Assembly (NCBI RefSeq): GCF_001942465.1
Contig: NZ_MKJY01000266.1
Span: forward strand, 1 to 57,412
Direction: 5' to 3'
DNA: 57,412 nt
Source: Actinomadura sp. CNU-125
GTDB taxonomy: Bacteria; Actinomycetota; Actinomycetes; Streptosporangiales; Streptosporangiaceae
Positions 33,351 to 49,323 of the stretch are shown piece by piece; position 1 is the stretch's first letter, and each line of letters opens with the position of its first letter. A program made the translations under genes and the position numbers. The notes below the pieces were generated by a model, which saw nothing but the letters and a program-made list of their open reading frames with translations, did not search any database and was not told where the DNA came from.

Positions 33351-34378
33351 AGACGACGGGCGCGGCGATCAAGCTGGGGATCTTCGTGGTCCTCACCTCC
33401 CTCGTCACGGGCGTGCTGGCGATGACGATCTCGAACATGCGGTTCGTCCCGTCCAGGACCTACAAGGCGGTGTTCTCCGACGTCACCGGGCTGCTGGAGA
33501 ACGACGACGTGCGGGTCGCGGGCGTGCGGGTCGGGCAGATCGAGGGCATCGAGCTGCACAAGGGCACGCAGGCGCTGGTGACGTTCAGCCTGGACACCGA
33601 CGGGGTGTTCCGGGCCGGGCTGCCGAAGTCGACGCAGGCGCACATCCGGTACCGGAACCTGATGGGGCAGCGGTACCTGGCGCTGACCGACGGGGCCGGG
33701 GCGCCGAACCAGTACCTGGACGAGAACGGCACGATCCCGCTCGCGCAGACGAAGCCCGCGCTGGACCTGACGACCCTGTTCAACGGGTTCCGGCCGCTGT
33801 TCCAGGCGCTGGAGCCGAAGGACGTCAACACCCTCGCGATGCAGATCATCAAGGTGCTGCAGGGCGAGGGCGGGACGATCAACAGCCTGCTGCGGCACAC
33901 GGCGTCGCTGACGAACACGCTCGCCGACCGCGACCAGGTGATCGGCCGGGTCATCGAGAACCTCAACGAGGTGCTCGGCACGATCGACTCGCGGCACGAG
34001 CAGGTCAGCAAGATGGTCGTGGACCTGCGCGGGTTCGTCAGCGGGCTCTCCCACGACCGTGAGGCGATCTTCGAGTCGGTCGAGGCGATCGACGGGCTGG
34101 AGTCGGCGACGGCGGGCCTGCTGCGCGACACGCGGCCCGACCTCAAGGACGACATCGCGGGGCTCCGCAAGCTCACCGGGACGCTGGACGACCACAGCGC
34201 GACCCTCGACAAGGGCCTGCAGCGGACGCCGCGGCGGCTGGAGGAGCTGCTGAACATCTCCTCCTACGGGTCCTGGTTCAACATGTACGTCTGCGGTCTC
34301 GACGCGCGGGTGCGGCTGCCGGGCGGACCGGTCTACCAGACACCGGCGATCGTGAACGAGAACGCGAGGTGCAAGTAG
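33347..34378 (+). CDS. mceB: Mce family protein MceB
   Basis: 343 residues from GTG 33347. N-terminal membrane helix (LGIFVVLTSLVTGVLAMTIS), MCE domain (RTYKAVFSDVTGLLENDDVR, VAGVRVGQIEGIEL, RNLMGQRYLALTDGAG), then a helical tube domain with the repeated pattern of coiled-coil heptads. C-terminus NMYVCGLDARVRLPGG...ENARCK has a cysteine pair. Length and domain order are usual for MceB. The mceC start follows the stop without a gap. Confidence 0.92.
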   Translation: MKTTGAAIKLGIFVVLTSLVTGVLAMTISNMRFVPSRTYKAVFSDVTGLLENDDVRVAGVRVGQIEGIELHKGTQALVTFSLDTDGVFRAGLPKSTQAHIRYRNLMGQRYLALTDGAGAPNQYLDENGTIPLAQTKPALDLTTLFNGFRPLFQALEPKDVNTLAMQIIKVLQGEGGTINSLLRHTASLTNTLADRDQVIGRVIENLNEVLGTIDSRHEQVSKMVVDLRGFVSGLSHDREAIFESVEAIDGLESATAGLLRDTRPDLKDDIAGLRKLTGTLDDHSATLDKGLQRTPRRLEELLNISSYGSWFNMYVCGLDARVRLPGGPVYQTPAIVNENARCK

Positions 34379-35454
34379 ATGAGGATCTCGTTCCGGGAGC
34401 GAAACCCGGTCCCCATCGCCTTCTCCGCGTTCGCGGTGATCATCCTCGCGCTGGCGCTGGCGCTGAACCTGGAGAGGATCCCGTTCGTCGTCGGCGGGAC
34501 GACCTACACGGCGGCGTCAAGGAGGCCGCCGGCCTGGAGCCGGACGAGGAGGTCCGCATCGCGGGCGTCAAGGTCGGCGAGGTCAAGGCGGTCGAGCTGG
34601 ACGGCGACCACGTGAAGGTCACGTTCCGGGTGGACGACGGCGTGAAGCTCGGCGAGCGCACCGAGGCCAGCATCAAGATCAAGACGGTGCTGGGCGCGCA
34701 CTATCTGGGGCTGTCGCCGAACGGGACGAAGCCGATGAAGTCCCACATCCCGGTGGAGCGGACGCACACGCCGTTCGAGGTCGTCCCGGCGATCAGCGAA
34801 CTGGGCGAGCGCGTCGGGCAGATCGACACCCGGCAGGTCGCGCAGTCGTTCGACGTGCTGTCGACGACGTTCGCGAACTCGCCGGACGAGGTGAAGGCGT
34901 CGCTGCAGGGTCTGCGGCGGCTGTCGGAGACGATCTCCTCGCGCGACGACGAACTGCACGAGCTCGCCGACCGGGCCGAGAGCGTGTCGGGGCTGCTCGC
35001 CGAGCGCAACGAGGACTTCGAGGCGCTCGTCAAGGACGGCGACCGGCTGCTGGCGGCCGTCCAGGCGCGCCGCGAGGTCATCCACCGGCTGCTGGTGAAC
35101 ACCGTGCAGTTCTCGCAGCAGGTCAACGCGCTGATCAACGAGAACGAGGCGCAGCTCAAGCCGATGCTCGACAACCTGGAGAAGGTCAACCGGGTGCTCC
35201 TGAAGAACCAGGACAACCTGGACCGGATCCTCCAGATGTTCGGGCCGTTCGCGCGCCAGTTCGCGGACGTCACCGGCACCGGCCGCTGGTTCGACGCCTA
35301 CCTGCAGAACCTCGTCCCGATTCCGGCGTCCATCGACGACTCCAACGCCGGGACGAAGAGCCAGGGCGGCACCGGCGGCACGCAGAACGGTCAGAACGGC
35401 CAGAACCAGAACGGCCAGAACCAGGGCGACAGCCCGCTTCCCTTCCTCCCGTGA
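34379..35454 (+). CDS. mceC: Mce family protein MceC, frameshift in assembly
   Basis: Starts ATG 34379 right after mceB (RISFRERNPVPIAFSAFAVI, membrane helix, then NLERIPFVVGGTTYTAA). One base is missing near 34516 (GCGTCAAGG for GCGTTCAAGG, giving AFKEAAGL), and the MCE domain continues in the next frame (PDEEVRIAGVKVGEVKAVEL, KTVLGAHYLGLSPNG). Helical region to about residue 320, then an Asn/Gln/Gly-rich tail (NGQNGQNQNGQNQGDS). Restored length about 358 residues. Neighbouring subunits are intact, so a true knockout is unlikely. Confidence 0.88.
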
Positions 35455-35473
35455 CAGCAGGCAGGTACCGGTA

Positions 35474-36784
35474 GTGCGAAACTCGGCAACGATTCTCCGC
35501 CTCGGCGGCGTGATACTCGCCGTCGCGGTGCTGGCCGCCGTGCTCGTCCTGCTGCTGCAGGAGCCGAAGCAGCGGCACATGACCGCCTACTTCACCAAGA
35601 CGGTCGGCCTCTATGCGGGCGCGGACGTGCGCATCCTCGGCATCAAGGTCGGGGAGGTGACCGCTGTCGACCCGGCGGGCGACTCGGTCGAGGTGAAGCT
35701 GAAGTACGACGCCAAGTACAAGGTGCCCGCGAACGCGCAGGCCGTGATCGTGAACCAGACGCTGGTCGCCGACCGGTACGTCCAGCTCACCCCGGTCTAC
35801 AAGAGCGGGCCGGTGATGAAGGACGGCGCGACGCTGACCGTCAGCCGCACGGCCGTCCCGGTGGAGATCGACTCGATCAGCGGCAGCCTGAACGAGCTGA
35901 GCGAGGCGCTCGGCCCGCGGGGCGCCAACGCGCCCGGCGCGAACGGCGAGGGCTCGCTGTCGCGGCTGCTGCGGGTCGGCGCCGCGAACCTGCAAGGCCA
36001 GGGCGACGACATCAACGAGACGATCAAGAACACCTCGGAGATGCTCAGCACGCTGAGCACCGACCGCGAGGACGTCGCGCAGACGATCGAGAACCTGCGG
36101 GTCATCACCGACGCGATGAAGGAGAACGACCAGCAGATCAAGTCGTTCACCACGCGGCTCAACTCCGTCTCCGGGCAGCTGTCCGCGGAGAAGGAAGAAC
36201 TGAGTGCTGCGCTGAACACGCTGGGCCCGACGCTGCGGAACGTGGAGAAGTTCGTCAAGGACAACCGCGGGCAGCTCTCCGACAACGTCGAGCAGCTCGC
36301 GCAGCTCACCGGCGTGCTGGTGAAGGAGAAGGACGCGCTCGCCGAGATCCTCACGGCCGGCCCGCTGGCCATCAACAACCTCGCCCGCGCCTACGACCCG
36401 ATCAGCGGCACGATTCACAACCGGGCCGACCTGCGCCAGTTCAACAACCTGGCCGACTGGGTGTGCTCCCTGGCGTACTCGGTCGGGACGCCCGCCGACC
36501 AGTGCCTCGACTTCGTCGAGCCCTACAACGGCATCGGCCAGGCCCTGGGCGGGCTGCACCTGGACCTGTCGTGGATCACGGCGCTGACCACGCACTACGA
36601 CCCGGTGCCGATCCCGCCGGACGCCTACGGGCCCAACGACCCGGAGAACCCGAACAAGAAGGGCTCCGGCGGCACGGGCACGCAGCAGAAGAACTCGCGG
36701 ACGAACGCGCAGAGCGGCGCCCAGGGCGACGCGGCCCACCGGCCGCAGGGACTCAACGCACTGCTGCCTGGAGGTGGCCGATGA
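35474..36784 (+). CDS. mceD: Mce family protein MceD
   Basis: 436 residues from GTG 35474. Membrane helix (LGGVILAVAVLAAVLVLLLQ), MCE domain (TVGLYAGADVRILGIKVGEV, VNQTLVADRYVQLTPVY), long coiled-coil-like helical region (about 150-320), then a segment with two cysteines (DWVCSLAYS and ADQCLDFVEP) and a low-complexity tail. This is the usual MceD order. The stop overlaps the mceE start (ATGA). Confidence 0.92.
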   Translation: MRNSATILRLGGVILAVAVLAAVLVLLLQEPKQRHMTAYFTKTVGLYAGADVRILGIKVGEVTAVDPAGDSVEVKLKYDAKYKVPANAQAVIVNQTLVADRYVQLTPVYKSGPVMKDGATLTVSRTAVPVEIDSISGSLNELSEALGPRGANAPGANGEGSLSRLLRVGAANLQGQGDDINETIKNTSEMLSTLSTDREDVAQTIENLRVITDAMKENDQQIKSFTTRLNSVSGQLSAEKEELSAALNTLGPTLRNVEKFVKDNRGQLSDNVEQLAQLTGVLVKEKDALAEILTAGPLAINNLARAYDPISGTIHNRADLRQFNNLADWVCSLAYSVGTPADQCLDFVEPYNGIGQALGGLHLDLSWITALTTHYDPVPIPPDAYGPNDPENPNKKGSGGTGTQQKNSRTNAQSGAQGDAAHRPQGLNALLPGGGR

Positions 36785-38178
36785 GCAGGACACGGCCCGT
36801 GCGGGGCGCGCGGCGCCGGGCGCGGCTGCTCGGCGCGGCGGCGCTGGCCGGCGTGACGGCGCTGTCGGGCTGCTCGTTCGACGGCGTGGCGTCGCTGCCG
36901 CTGCCCGGCGGCCCCGACCTCGGCGACGACCCGAAGACGTTCAAGATCGAGTTCTCGAACGTGCTGGACCTCGTCCCGCAGTCGGTCGTCAAGGTCAACG
37001 ACGTGTCGGTCGGCCAGGTCGAGGAGATCGAGCTGGCCGGCGGCGAGGGCGGCTGGCGCGCGGTCGTCACGGTCGCCGTCCGCGATGACGTCGACCTGCC
37101 CGACAACGCGTCCGCGCGGATCTCGCAGACGAGCCTGCTCGGCGAGAAGTTCGTCGACCTGTCGGCCCCGGCGAACGAGCAGCCGCGCGGGAAGCTCGGC
37201 GAGGGCGACGTGATCCCGCTCGCCCGCACCACGCACGGCACCGAGATCGAGCAGGTGCTGTCGGCGATGTCGCTGCTGCTGAACGGCGGCGGCCTGGAGC
37301 AGGTCTCGACGATCAGCCACGAGCTGCAGGCCGCGATGGGCGGCCGCGAGGCGACGATCAAGTCGGTGCTGGACCGGGTGGACGTGTTCGTCGGCACCCT
37401 CGACACGAACCGGGACGCCATCACCCGGGCGCTCGACAGCCTCGACCGGCTGATGGTGAAGCTGGCGGACGAGCGCGAGACGATCCGGAACACGATCGAC
37501 GAGACCGGGCCCGCGATCGCGGTGCTGGAGCAGAACCGCGAGGACCTCACCGAGATGCTCGTCGCGCTGGACAAGCTCAGCCGGACCACCACAAACGTGA
37601 TCAACCAGTCGCACGACGACATGGTGGTCAACCTGAAGAACCTCGACACGGTCCTGCGGAATCTCAACAAGGCGGGCTCGGACCTCCCGAACGCGCTGGA
37701 GACGATGATCACCTACCCGTTCCCGGCGACGTTCGCGAACGTCATCGAGGGCGACTACGGCAACGTCCACCTGACCGTCGACCTCGACTTCGAGAACCTC
37801 GCGCAGAACCTCCTCGGCGGCACCGACCTGGAGGGCCAGCTCGGCGGCGGGCAGGAGATGCGCAAGATGCTCCAGGTGCCGAACCTGACGCTGCCGGACG
37901 CGCCGCTGGGCGTCCTCACGAAGGACGGCGGCGCCGGGGCGCAACCGAAGTCCGGTGCCGGAGGCGGCGGCGGGGGCGGCCAGAACGCCCCCGGCGGGAC
38001 GCCCGCCCCGACCCCGTCCACGACGCCCACCGGGAAGAAGACGCCCGGCACCGGCGACGAGAAGAAGGACGGCGGCGACTTCTGGGACCTCTTCGGAGGC
38101 GGCGACCAGAACCGGCCCGGCGCGTTCGGGCAGCGGCAGAGCGGTCTGACGACCCTGATGACGGGGGGCCTCTCGTGA
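36781..38178 (+). CDS. mceE: Mce lipoprotein MceE (LprK-like)
   Basis: 465 residues from ATG 36781 (GGAGG 8 bases before). Instead of a membrane anchor helix it has a lipoprotein signal with lipobox ALSGC (Cys31), the hallmark of MceE/LprK. MCE domain: FKIEFSNVLDLVPQSVVKVN, DVSVGQVEEIELAGG, QTSLLGEKFVDLSAP. A helical region follows, then a Gly/Pro/Thr-rich tail ending FGQRQSGLTTLMTGGLS. The stop overlaps the mceF start (GTGA). Confidence 0.93.
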   Translation: MSRTRPVRGARRRARLLGAAALAGVTALSGCSFDGVASLPLPGGPDLGDDPKTFKIEFSNVLDLVPQSVVKVNDVSVGQVEEIELAGGEGGWRAVVTVAVRDDVDLPDNASARISQTSLLGEKFVDLSAPANEQPRGKLGEGDVIPLARTTHGTEIEQVLSAMSLLLNGGGLEQVSTISHELQAAMGGREATIKSVLDRVDVFVGTLDTNRDAITRALDSLDRLMVKLADERETIRNTIDETGPAIAVLEQNREDLTEMLVALDKLSRTTTNVINQSHDDMVVNLKNLDTVLRNLNKAGSDLPNALETMITYPFPATFANVIEGDYGNVHLTVDLDFENLAQNLLGGTDLEGQLGGGQEMRKMLQVPNLTLPDAPLGVLTKDGGAGAQPKSGAGGGGGGGQNAPGGTPAPTPSTTPTGKKTPGTGDEKKDGGDFWDLFGGGDQNRPGAFGQRQSGLTTLMTGGLS

Positions 38179-39674
38179 TCCTCAAGCGCGGCGTCAAGAT
38201 CCAGCTGATCGCCTTCCTGCTGATCACGATCGTCGGCGTGTCGGTCGTGTCGGTGAAGTACATCGGCTTCGGCCGCGAACTGCTCGGGCGGCAGTACACC
38301 GCGTACGTCGACCTCACCGACTCCGGCGGCATCTTCACCAACGCCGAGGTCACCTACCGCGGCGTCCCCGTCGGACGGGTCGGCCCCATCGAGCTGACCG
38401 ACAGCGGCATCAAGGTCGAACTGGAGCTGGAGCGCGGCGAGAACATCCCGCGCGAGGGCCTCACGGCCATCGTGGCGAACCGGTCCGCGGTCGGCGAGCA
38501 GTACATCGACCTGGTGCCGTCCGGGAAGAACGGCCCGTACCTGCACGAGGGCGACCCCTACACGGTCCCCAAGGAACGGACGAAGCTCCCCGTTTCGACC
38601 GCCGAACTCCTGCGGAACGTGGACGAGCTCGTCACGTCCGTGAACACCGAGCACCTCGGCATCGTCATCGACGAGCTGAACACGGCGTTCTCCGGCACCG
38701 GCGAGGACCTCCAGCAGATCCTCGACGACACCGACCGGATCCTGGACACCGCCGACGAGGCGTACCCCGACACCAAGAAGCTCCTGGACAACAGCCTGAC
38801 GGTCCTGGACACCCAGCGGAGCCAGGGCGCGAACATCCGGGGCTTCGCCCGGAACCTGAACGAACTGAGCACGTCCATCCGCGAGGACGACAAGGCGCTG
38901 CGGCAGACGATCGACGCCGCGCCGGGCGCGGTGAACCAGACCCACCAGGCCATCAACCAGCTGTCGCCGACCCTGCCGGTGCTCCTGGCGAACCTGGCCA
39001 CCACAGGGCAGATCATCACGACCCGCCAAGCGGGCCTGCGGTCGCTGTTCATCCTTTACCCGGTGACCGTCGCCGGTCTGCCCACGGTCATGCCCGGGGA
39101 CGGCACCCAGCACATGGGCCTCGTGCTGAACATCAACTCGCCGCCGAACTGCACCAAGGGCTACGAGAAGGTCGAGCAGCGCTGGCCGCAGGACACCTCG
39201 CACAAGAAGCCCAGGCTCGACGCGGGCTGCACGGAACCGCAGAACTCCGAGAAGGCCGTCCGCGGCGCCCGCAACTTCCCGACCGAGGCCCTGGTGCCCG
39301 CGCCGAAGCTGCCCGACGGCGCCACCGAGGGCGCCGGGTTCCCGGCGGGCGGCGCGTCCGGCGGCTCGGACGACGGGTCCGGCGAGGGCTCGGACGGCGG
39401 CTCGAACGCGGCGGCCGCGGCGGGCTCGGGCGGAGGCTCGGGCGAAGCGAAGACGAAGGCGGCCGAATCGTCCGGCGGAGCGGCCTTGGCGAACGGCAAG
39501 CTCTACATGTCGTATCCGGCGAATTCAGTGAAATTCGCTGGATACGATCCATCGACCGGCGCGGTCTACGGCGCCGACGGCAAGCGATACGTCATGCCCC
39601 GCACCGCCGGTTCGCGGGAGTTGGGAGAGGAAGCATCGTGGAAGTGGCTCCTACTCGGACCCCTGAGCCAGTGA
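38175..39674 (+). CDS. mceF: Mce family protein MceF
   Basis: 499 residues from GTG 38175. Membrane helix (IQLIAFLLITIVGVSVVSVK), MCE domain (YVDLTDSGGIFTNAEVTYRG, VPVGRVGPIEL, ANRSAVGEQYIDLVPSG), helical region, cysteine pair (PPNCTKGYEKVEQRW and DAGCTEPQNSE), a Gly/Ser/Asp-rich linker (about 395-435), and a short C-terminal part (LYMSYPANSVKFAGYDPSTG). It is the last tunnel subunit. Two Mce-associated genes follow. Confidence 0.92.
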   Translation: MILKRGVKIQLIAFLLITIVGVSVVSVKYIGFGRELLGRQYTAYVDLTDSGGIFTNAEVTYRGVPVGRVGPIELTDSGIKVELELERGENIPREGLTAIVANRSAVGEQYIDLVPSGKNGPYLHEGDPYTVPKERTKLPVSTAELLRNVDELVTSVNTEHLGIVIDELNTAFSGTGEDLQQILDDTDRILDTADEAYPDTKKLLDNSLTVLDTQRSQGANIRGFARNLNELSTSIREDDKALRQTIDAAPGAVNQTHQAINQLSPTLPVLLANLATTGQIITTRQAGLRSLFILYPVTVAGLPTVMPGDGTQHMGLVLNINSPPNCTKGYEKVEQRWPQDTSHKKPRLDAGCTEPQNSEKAVRGARNFPTEALVPAPKLPDGATEGAGFPAGGASGGSDDGSGEGSDGGSNAAAAAGSGGGSGEAKTKAAESSGGAALANGKLYMSYPANSVKFAGYDPSTGAVYGADGKRYVMPRTAGSRELGEEASWKWLLLGPLSQ

Positions 39675-39684
39675 GGCCGGGCCG

Positions 39685-40182
39685 ATGAGCCGCGTCGGGG
39701 GAAAAGGGTCTCGGGCGGCGGTCGTCGTGCTGAGCGTTCTCGTCGCCGGCCTCCTCGCCGGCACCGGCTGGCTCGGCTTCCAGGCCTGGCAGAACGACGG
39801 CGACGCCGACGACTGGGCGCAGGCCCGGCAGTCCGCGCGGCAGATGGGCGTCAACCTGCTGACCCTGGACAGCAAGACCGGCCAGCAGGATCTCGACCGG
39901 ATCGTGACCGGATCGACCGGAGACCTGAAGGACGAGCTCGGCTCCCAGTCCAAGGTCTTCCTGGACCAGCTGAACAAGACCAAGGCCAAGTCGACGGTCA
40001 CCGACGTGGAGGCCGCCGTCGTCTCCATCGACGGCGACTCGGCCGAGGTGATGGTCTCCCTCAACGGCACCGTCACCAACGAGAAGGTCAAGAACGGCGT
40101 CACGCGCGCCTACCGGTACCTGATGCAGATGACCAAGGTCGATGACCGCTGGCTCGTGTCCCAACTGGAGATGGTCCCGTGA
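39685..40182 (+). CDS. Mce-associated membrane protein (first)
   Basis: 165 residues from ATG 39685. N-terminal membrane helix (about 10-30) and an extracytoplasmic domain of the Mam type: repeated helices followed by strands (TDVEAAVVSIDGDSAEVMVS), ending VDDRWLVSQLEMVP, a pattern shared with the next gene (KDDKWLAQELQVIS). Such proteins follow mceF in most actinobacterial mce operons and stabilise the importer. The stop overlaps the next start (GTGA). Confidence 0.8.
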   Translation: MSRVGGKGSRAAVVVLSVLVAGLLAGTGWLGFQAWQNDGDADDWAQARQSARQMGVNLLTLDSKTGQQDLDRIVTGSTGDLKDELGSQSKVFLDQLNKTKAKSTVTDVEAAVVSIDGDSAEVMVSLNGTVTNEKVKNGVTRAYRYLMQMTKVDDRWLVSQLEMVP

Positions 40183-41261
40183 CAATGCTCGGCCGGGGCA
40201 AGCGCTCCTCGCCAGACAAGTCCGGAAAGGGTCGTAAGGGCGGCAAGGGCGTCCTGGAGAAGGACCCGGAGAAGGGTCTGACCAAGGAAGAGGCCGCCGA
40301 GAAGGCCGCGCAGGCCGAGGAGAAGGCGCGCACGGCCGCGGACCGCGCGGCCAAGGCCGATGAGGCCGCCGAGGCCGCCCGGCTCGCCGAGGAGGCGGCC
40401 GCCCGCGCGAAGGAGGCCGCCCGGCTCGCGCAGATCGCCGCCGACGCCGCGTCCGCCGACGCCGACACGGACGACGACGCGGACGACGCCGACGAGGCCG
40501 TCACATCGCTTGAGAAGAAGCGGGACGGCCGAAGCGACTCCGAAGTCGAGTCCGCGGGCGGCGAGGGCGCAGCGGACGACTCAGCGGCCGCTGAAGGCGT
40601 TTCCGTCGACGACGAGACCGACGACGAGGACGACGAAGACGACGAGGAAGACGCCGACGACGACTCCGCGGACGACGACTCCGCCTCGCTCGACGAGGAC
40701 GCGGACGAGGACGACTCCGAGGACGACTCCGAGGAGGGCGAGCCCGCCGACGAGCCCGCCCGTTCGTCCCGGCGGCGGGGCTCGCCCGTCGTGCTGATCG
40801 GCGTCCTGGCCACGGTGGCGGTGGTGCTGGCCGCCGGTGCCGCGTTCCTGACGATGAAGGACCGCGAGCACGGGCAGATCCTGGACGCCCGCCGCGACGC
40901 CGTCTCCGCCGCGGAGAACGCCGCCAAGGCGCTGTCGTCCTACGACTACCGGACGCTCGACACCGACCTGAAGTCGGCGTCCGCGACCACCACCGGCGAC
41001 CTGCGCGGCGAGTTCGACAAGCTCGCGGCCCAGTTGCGGACGCAGGCCGCGCAGCAGCAGGCCGTGTCCACGACCACGATCCTGAAGGCCGGCGCGGTGA
41101 GCGCGAAGCCGGACGAGGTGGTCGTGCTGGTCTACGCGAACCGTGCGTCCGCGACGAACAAGGACACCGAGGCGCGGCTCCCCGAGTCGCTGCGGATCCG
41201 CATGACGATGGTCAAGAAGGACGACAAGTGGCTCGCGCAGGAGCTGCAGGTCATCTCCTGA
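40179..41261 (+). CDS. Mce-associated membrane protein with acidic cytoplasmic domain
   Basis: 360 residues from GTG 40179. The first 25 residues are basic and Gly/Lys-rich, 35-90 form an Ala/Glu/Lys helical region, and about 95-195 is extremely acidic (long Asp/Glu runs). One membrane helix (about 203-225) leads to a Mam-type outer domain (SSYDYRTLDTDLKSASATTT, ending KWLAQELQVIS). The inside-out arrangement puts a 200-residue charged domain in the cytosol, where it could meet MceG. The acidic region is low complexity, so part of it may be disordered. It is the last gene of the operon. Confidence 0.75.
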   Translation: MTMLGRGKRSSPDKSGKGRKGGKGVLEKDPEKGLTKEEAAEKAAQAEEKARTAADRAAKADEAAEAARLAEEAAARAKEAARLAQIAADAASADADTDDDADDADEAVTSLEKKRDGRSDSEVESAGGEGAADDSAAAEGVSVDDETDDEDDEDDEEDADDDSADDDSASLDEDADEDDSEDDSEEGEPADEPARSSRRRGSPVVLIGVLATVAVVLAAGAAFLTMKDREHGQILDARRDAVSAAENAAKALSSYDYRTLDTDLKSASATTTGDLRGEFDKLAAQLRTQAAQQQAVSTTTILKAGAVSAKPDEVVVLVYANRASATNKDTEARLPESLRIRMTMVKKDDKWLAQELQVIS

Positions 41262-41476
41262 CCCGAGGACGCCTCCGCGGCACCTCCGCGGAGCCTTCGC
41301 GGAGATCGAGCGATCACCCGGCGGGTGGTCGCTCGATCCGCGTACGGGCCGCCGTCGAGCACCCTCCGGGAGCCGTCCGGGAAGCCGTCCGGAACCCGCC
41401 CAGAACCCGTCCGGGAGCCGTCCCGGAAGCCGTTCAGAACCCGTCCGAGAAGCCCGGAAACGCCCGTCCCCAGGGG

Positions 41477-41492
41477 CCTACCGCCGGGTAGC
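41477..41492. promoter_or_regulatory. CTACCG-type palindrome before rpoB
   Basis: CCTACCGCCGGGTAGC, arms CTACC/GGTAG. Matches the sites at 28902 and 29148 before the mce operon. About 130 bases upstream of the rpoB -35. Confidence 0.5.
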
Positions 41493-41620
41493 GGGGTGGA
41501 TCCTAAACTATGGCCTTCCTCACTGCAGGTCAGAGCCTGAAAAGTCCGAGCCCGCTCTTGACTGCACGGGCTGGAGAAGCGATGCTCCAAGGCAACGTGA
41601 TGCATACTGCGGCGCTAGAG

Positions 41621-41650
41621 TTGCGAGCGGTGTGGCGGGTCGGCTACACT
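41621..41650 (+). promoter_or_regulatory. rpoB promoter
   Basis: TTGCGA (41621-41626), 18-base spacer, TACACT (41645-41650); strong match for a housekeeping promoter. Transcription start near 41657. Confidence 0.65.
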
Positions 41651-41794
41651 GCCCCTTTGCGCTGCCCTCTGACTATCCGCGTGTGAGTGCACCCCTACGA
41701 GAGTCCGGTTTGGACCCTGTTGCGTAGGTCTTAGACGTGGATCGTCTGGCGTGCGTGTCGTCAGTTACGCCGCGAGCCCTCGGAAGGACCACTC

Positions 41795-49156
<7,362 letters not shown>

Positions 49157-49206
49157 CCCCGGTCGCCGCCGGGCGGCTCCGGCACCGCGCACTGACGACG
49201 CGCAAA

Positions 49207-49244
49207 GCGAGGCCCCTTCCGACCACGGTCGGAAGGGGCCTCGC
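49207..49244 (+). terminator. rpoBC operon terminator
   Basis: GCGAGGCCCCTTCCGA...TCGGAAGGGGCCTCGC, about 17 perfect base pairs with a small loop, followed by CCCTTTC. It is 50 bases after rpoC; being symmetrical, it may also serve the convergent gene ending at 49324. Confidence 0.85.
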
Positions 49245-49323
49245 CCTTTCCCGGGACCGGCACCGGTCCACTCGGGTGCGGCGCGCCGGGCCTCATGAGC
49301 GCGGGTCCGGCGCGCCGCGCGAT

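Larger units (their letters stand above)
41262..41794. other. mce–rpoB intergenic region / rpoB leader
   Basis: 533 bases without a gene. 41355-41465 is a run of degenerate repeats around GAACCCGTCCGGGAGCCGTC. A CTACCG-type palindrome (41477-41492) and the rpoB promoter (41621-41650) follow; the transcribed leader would be about 140 bases. Confidence 0.6.
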
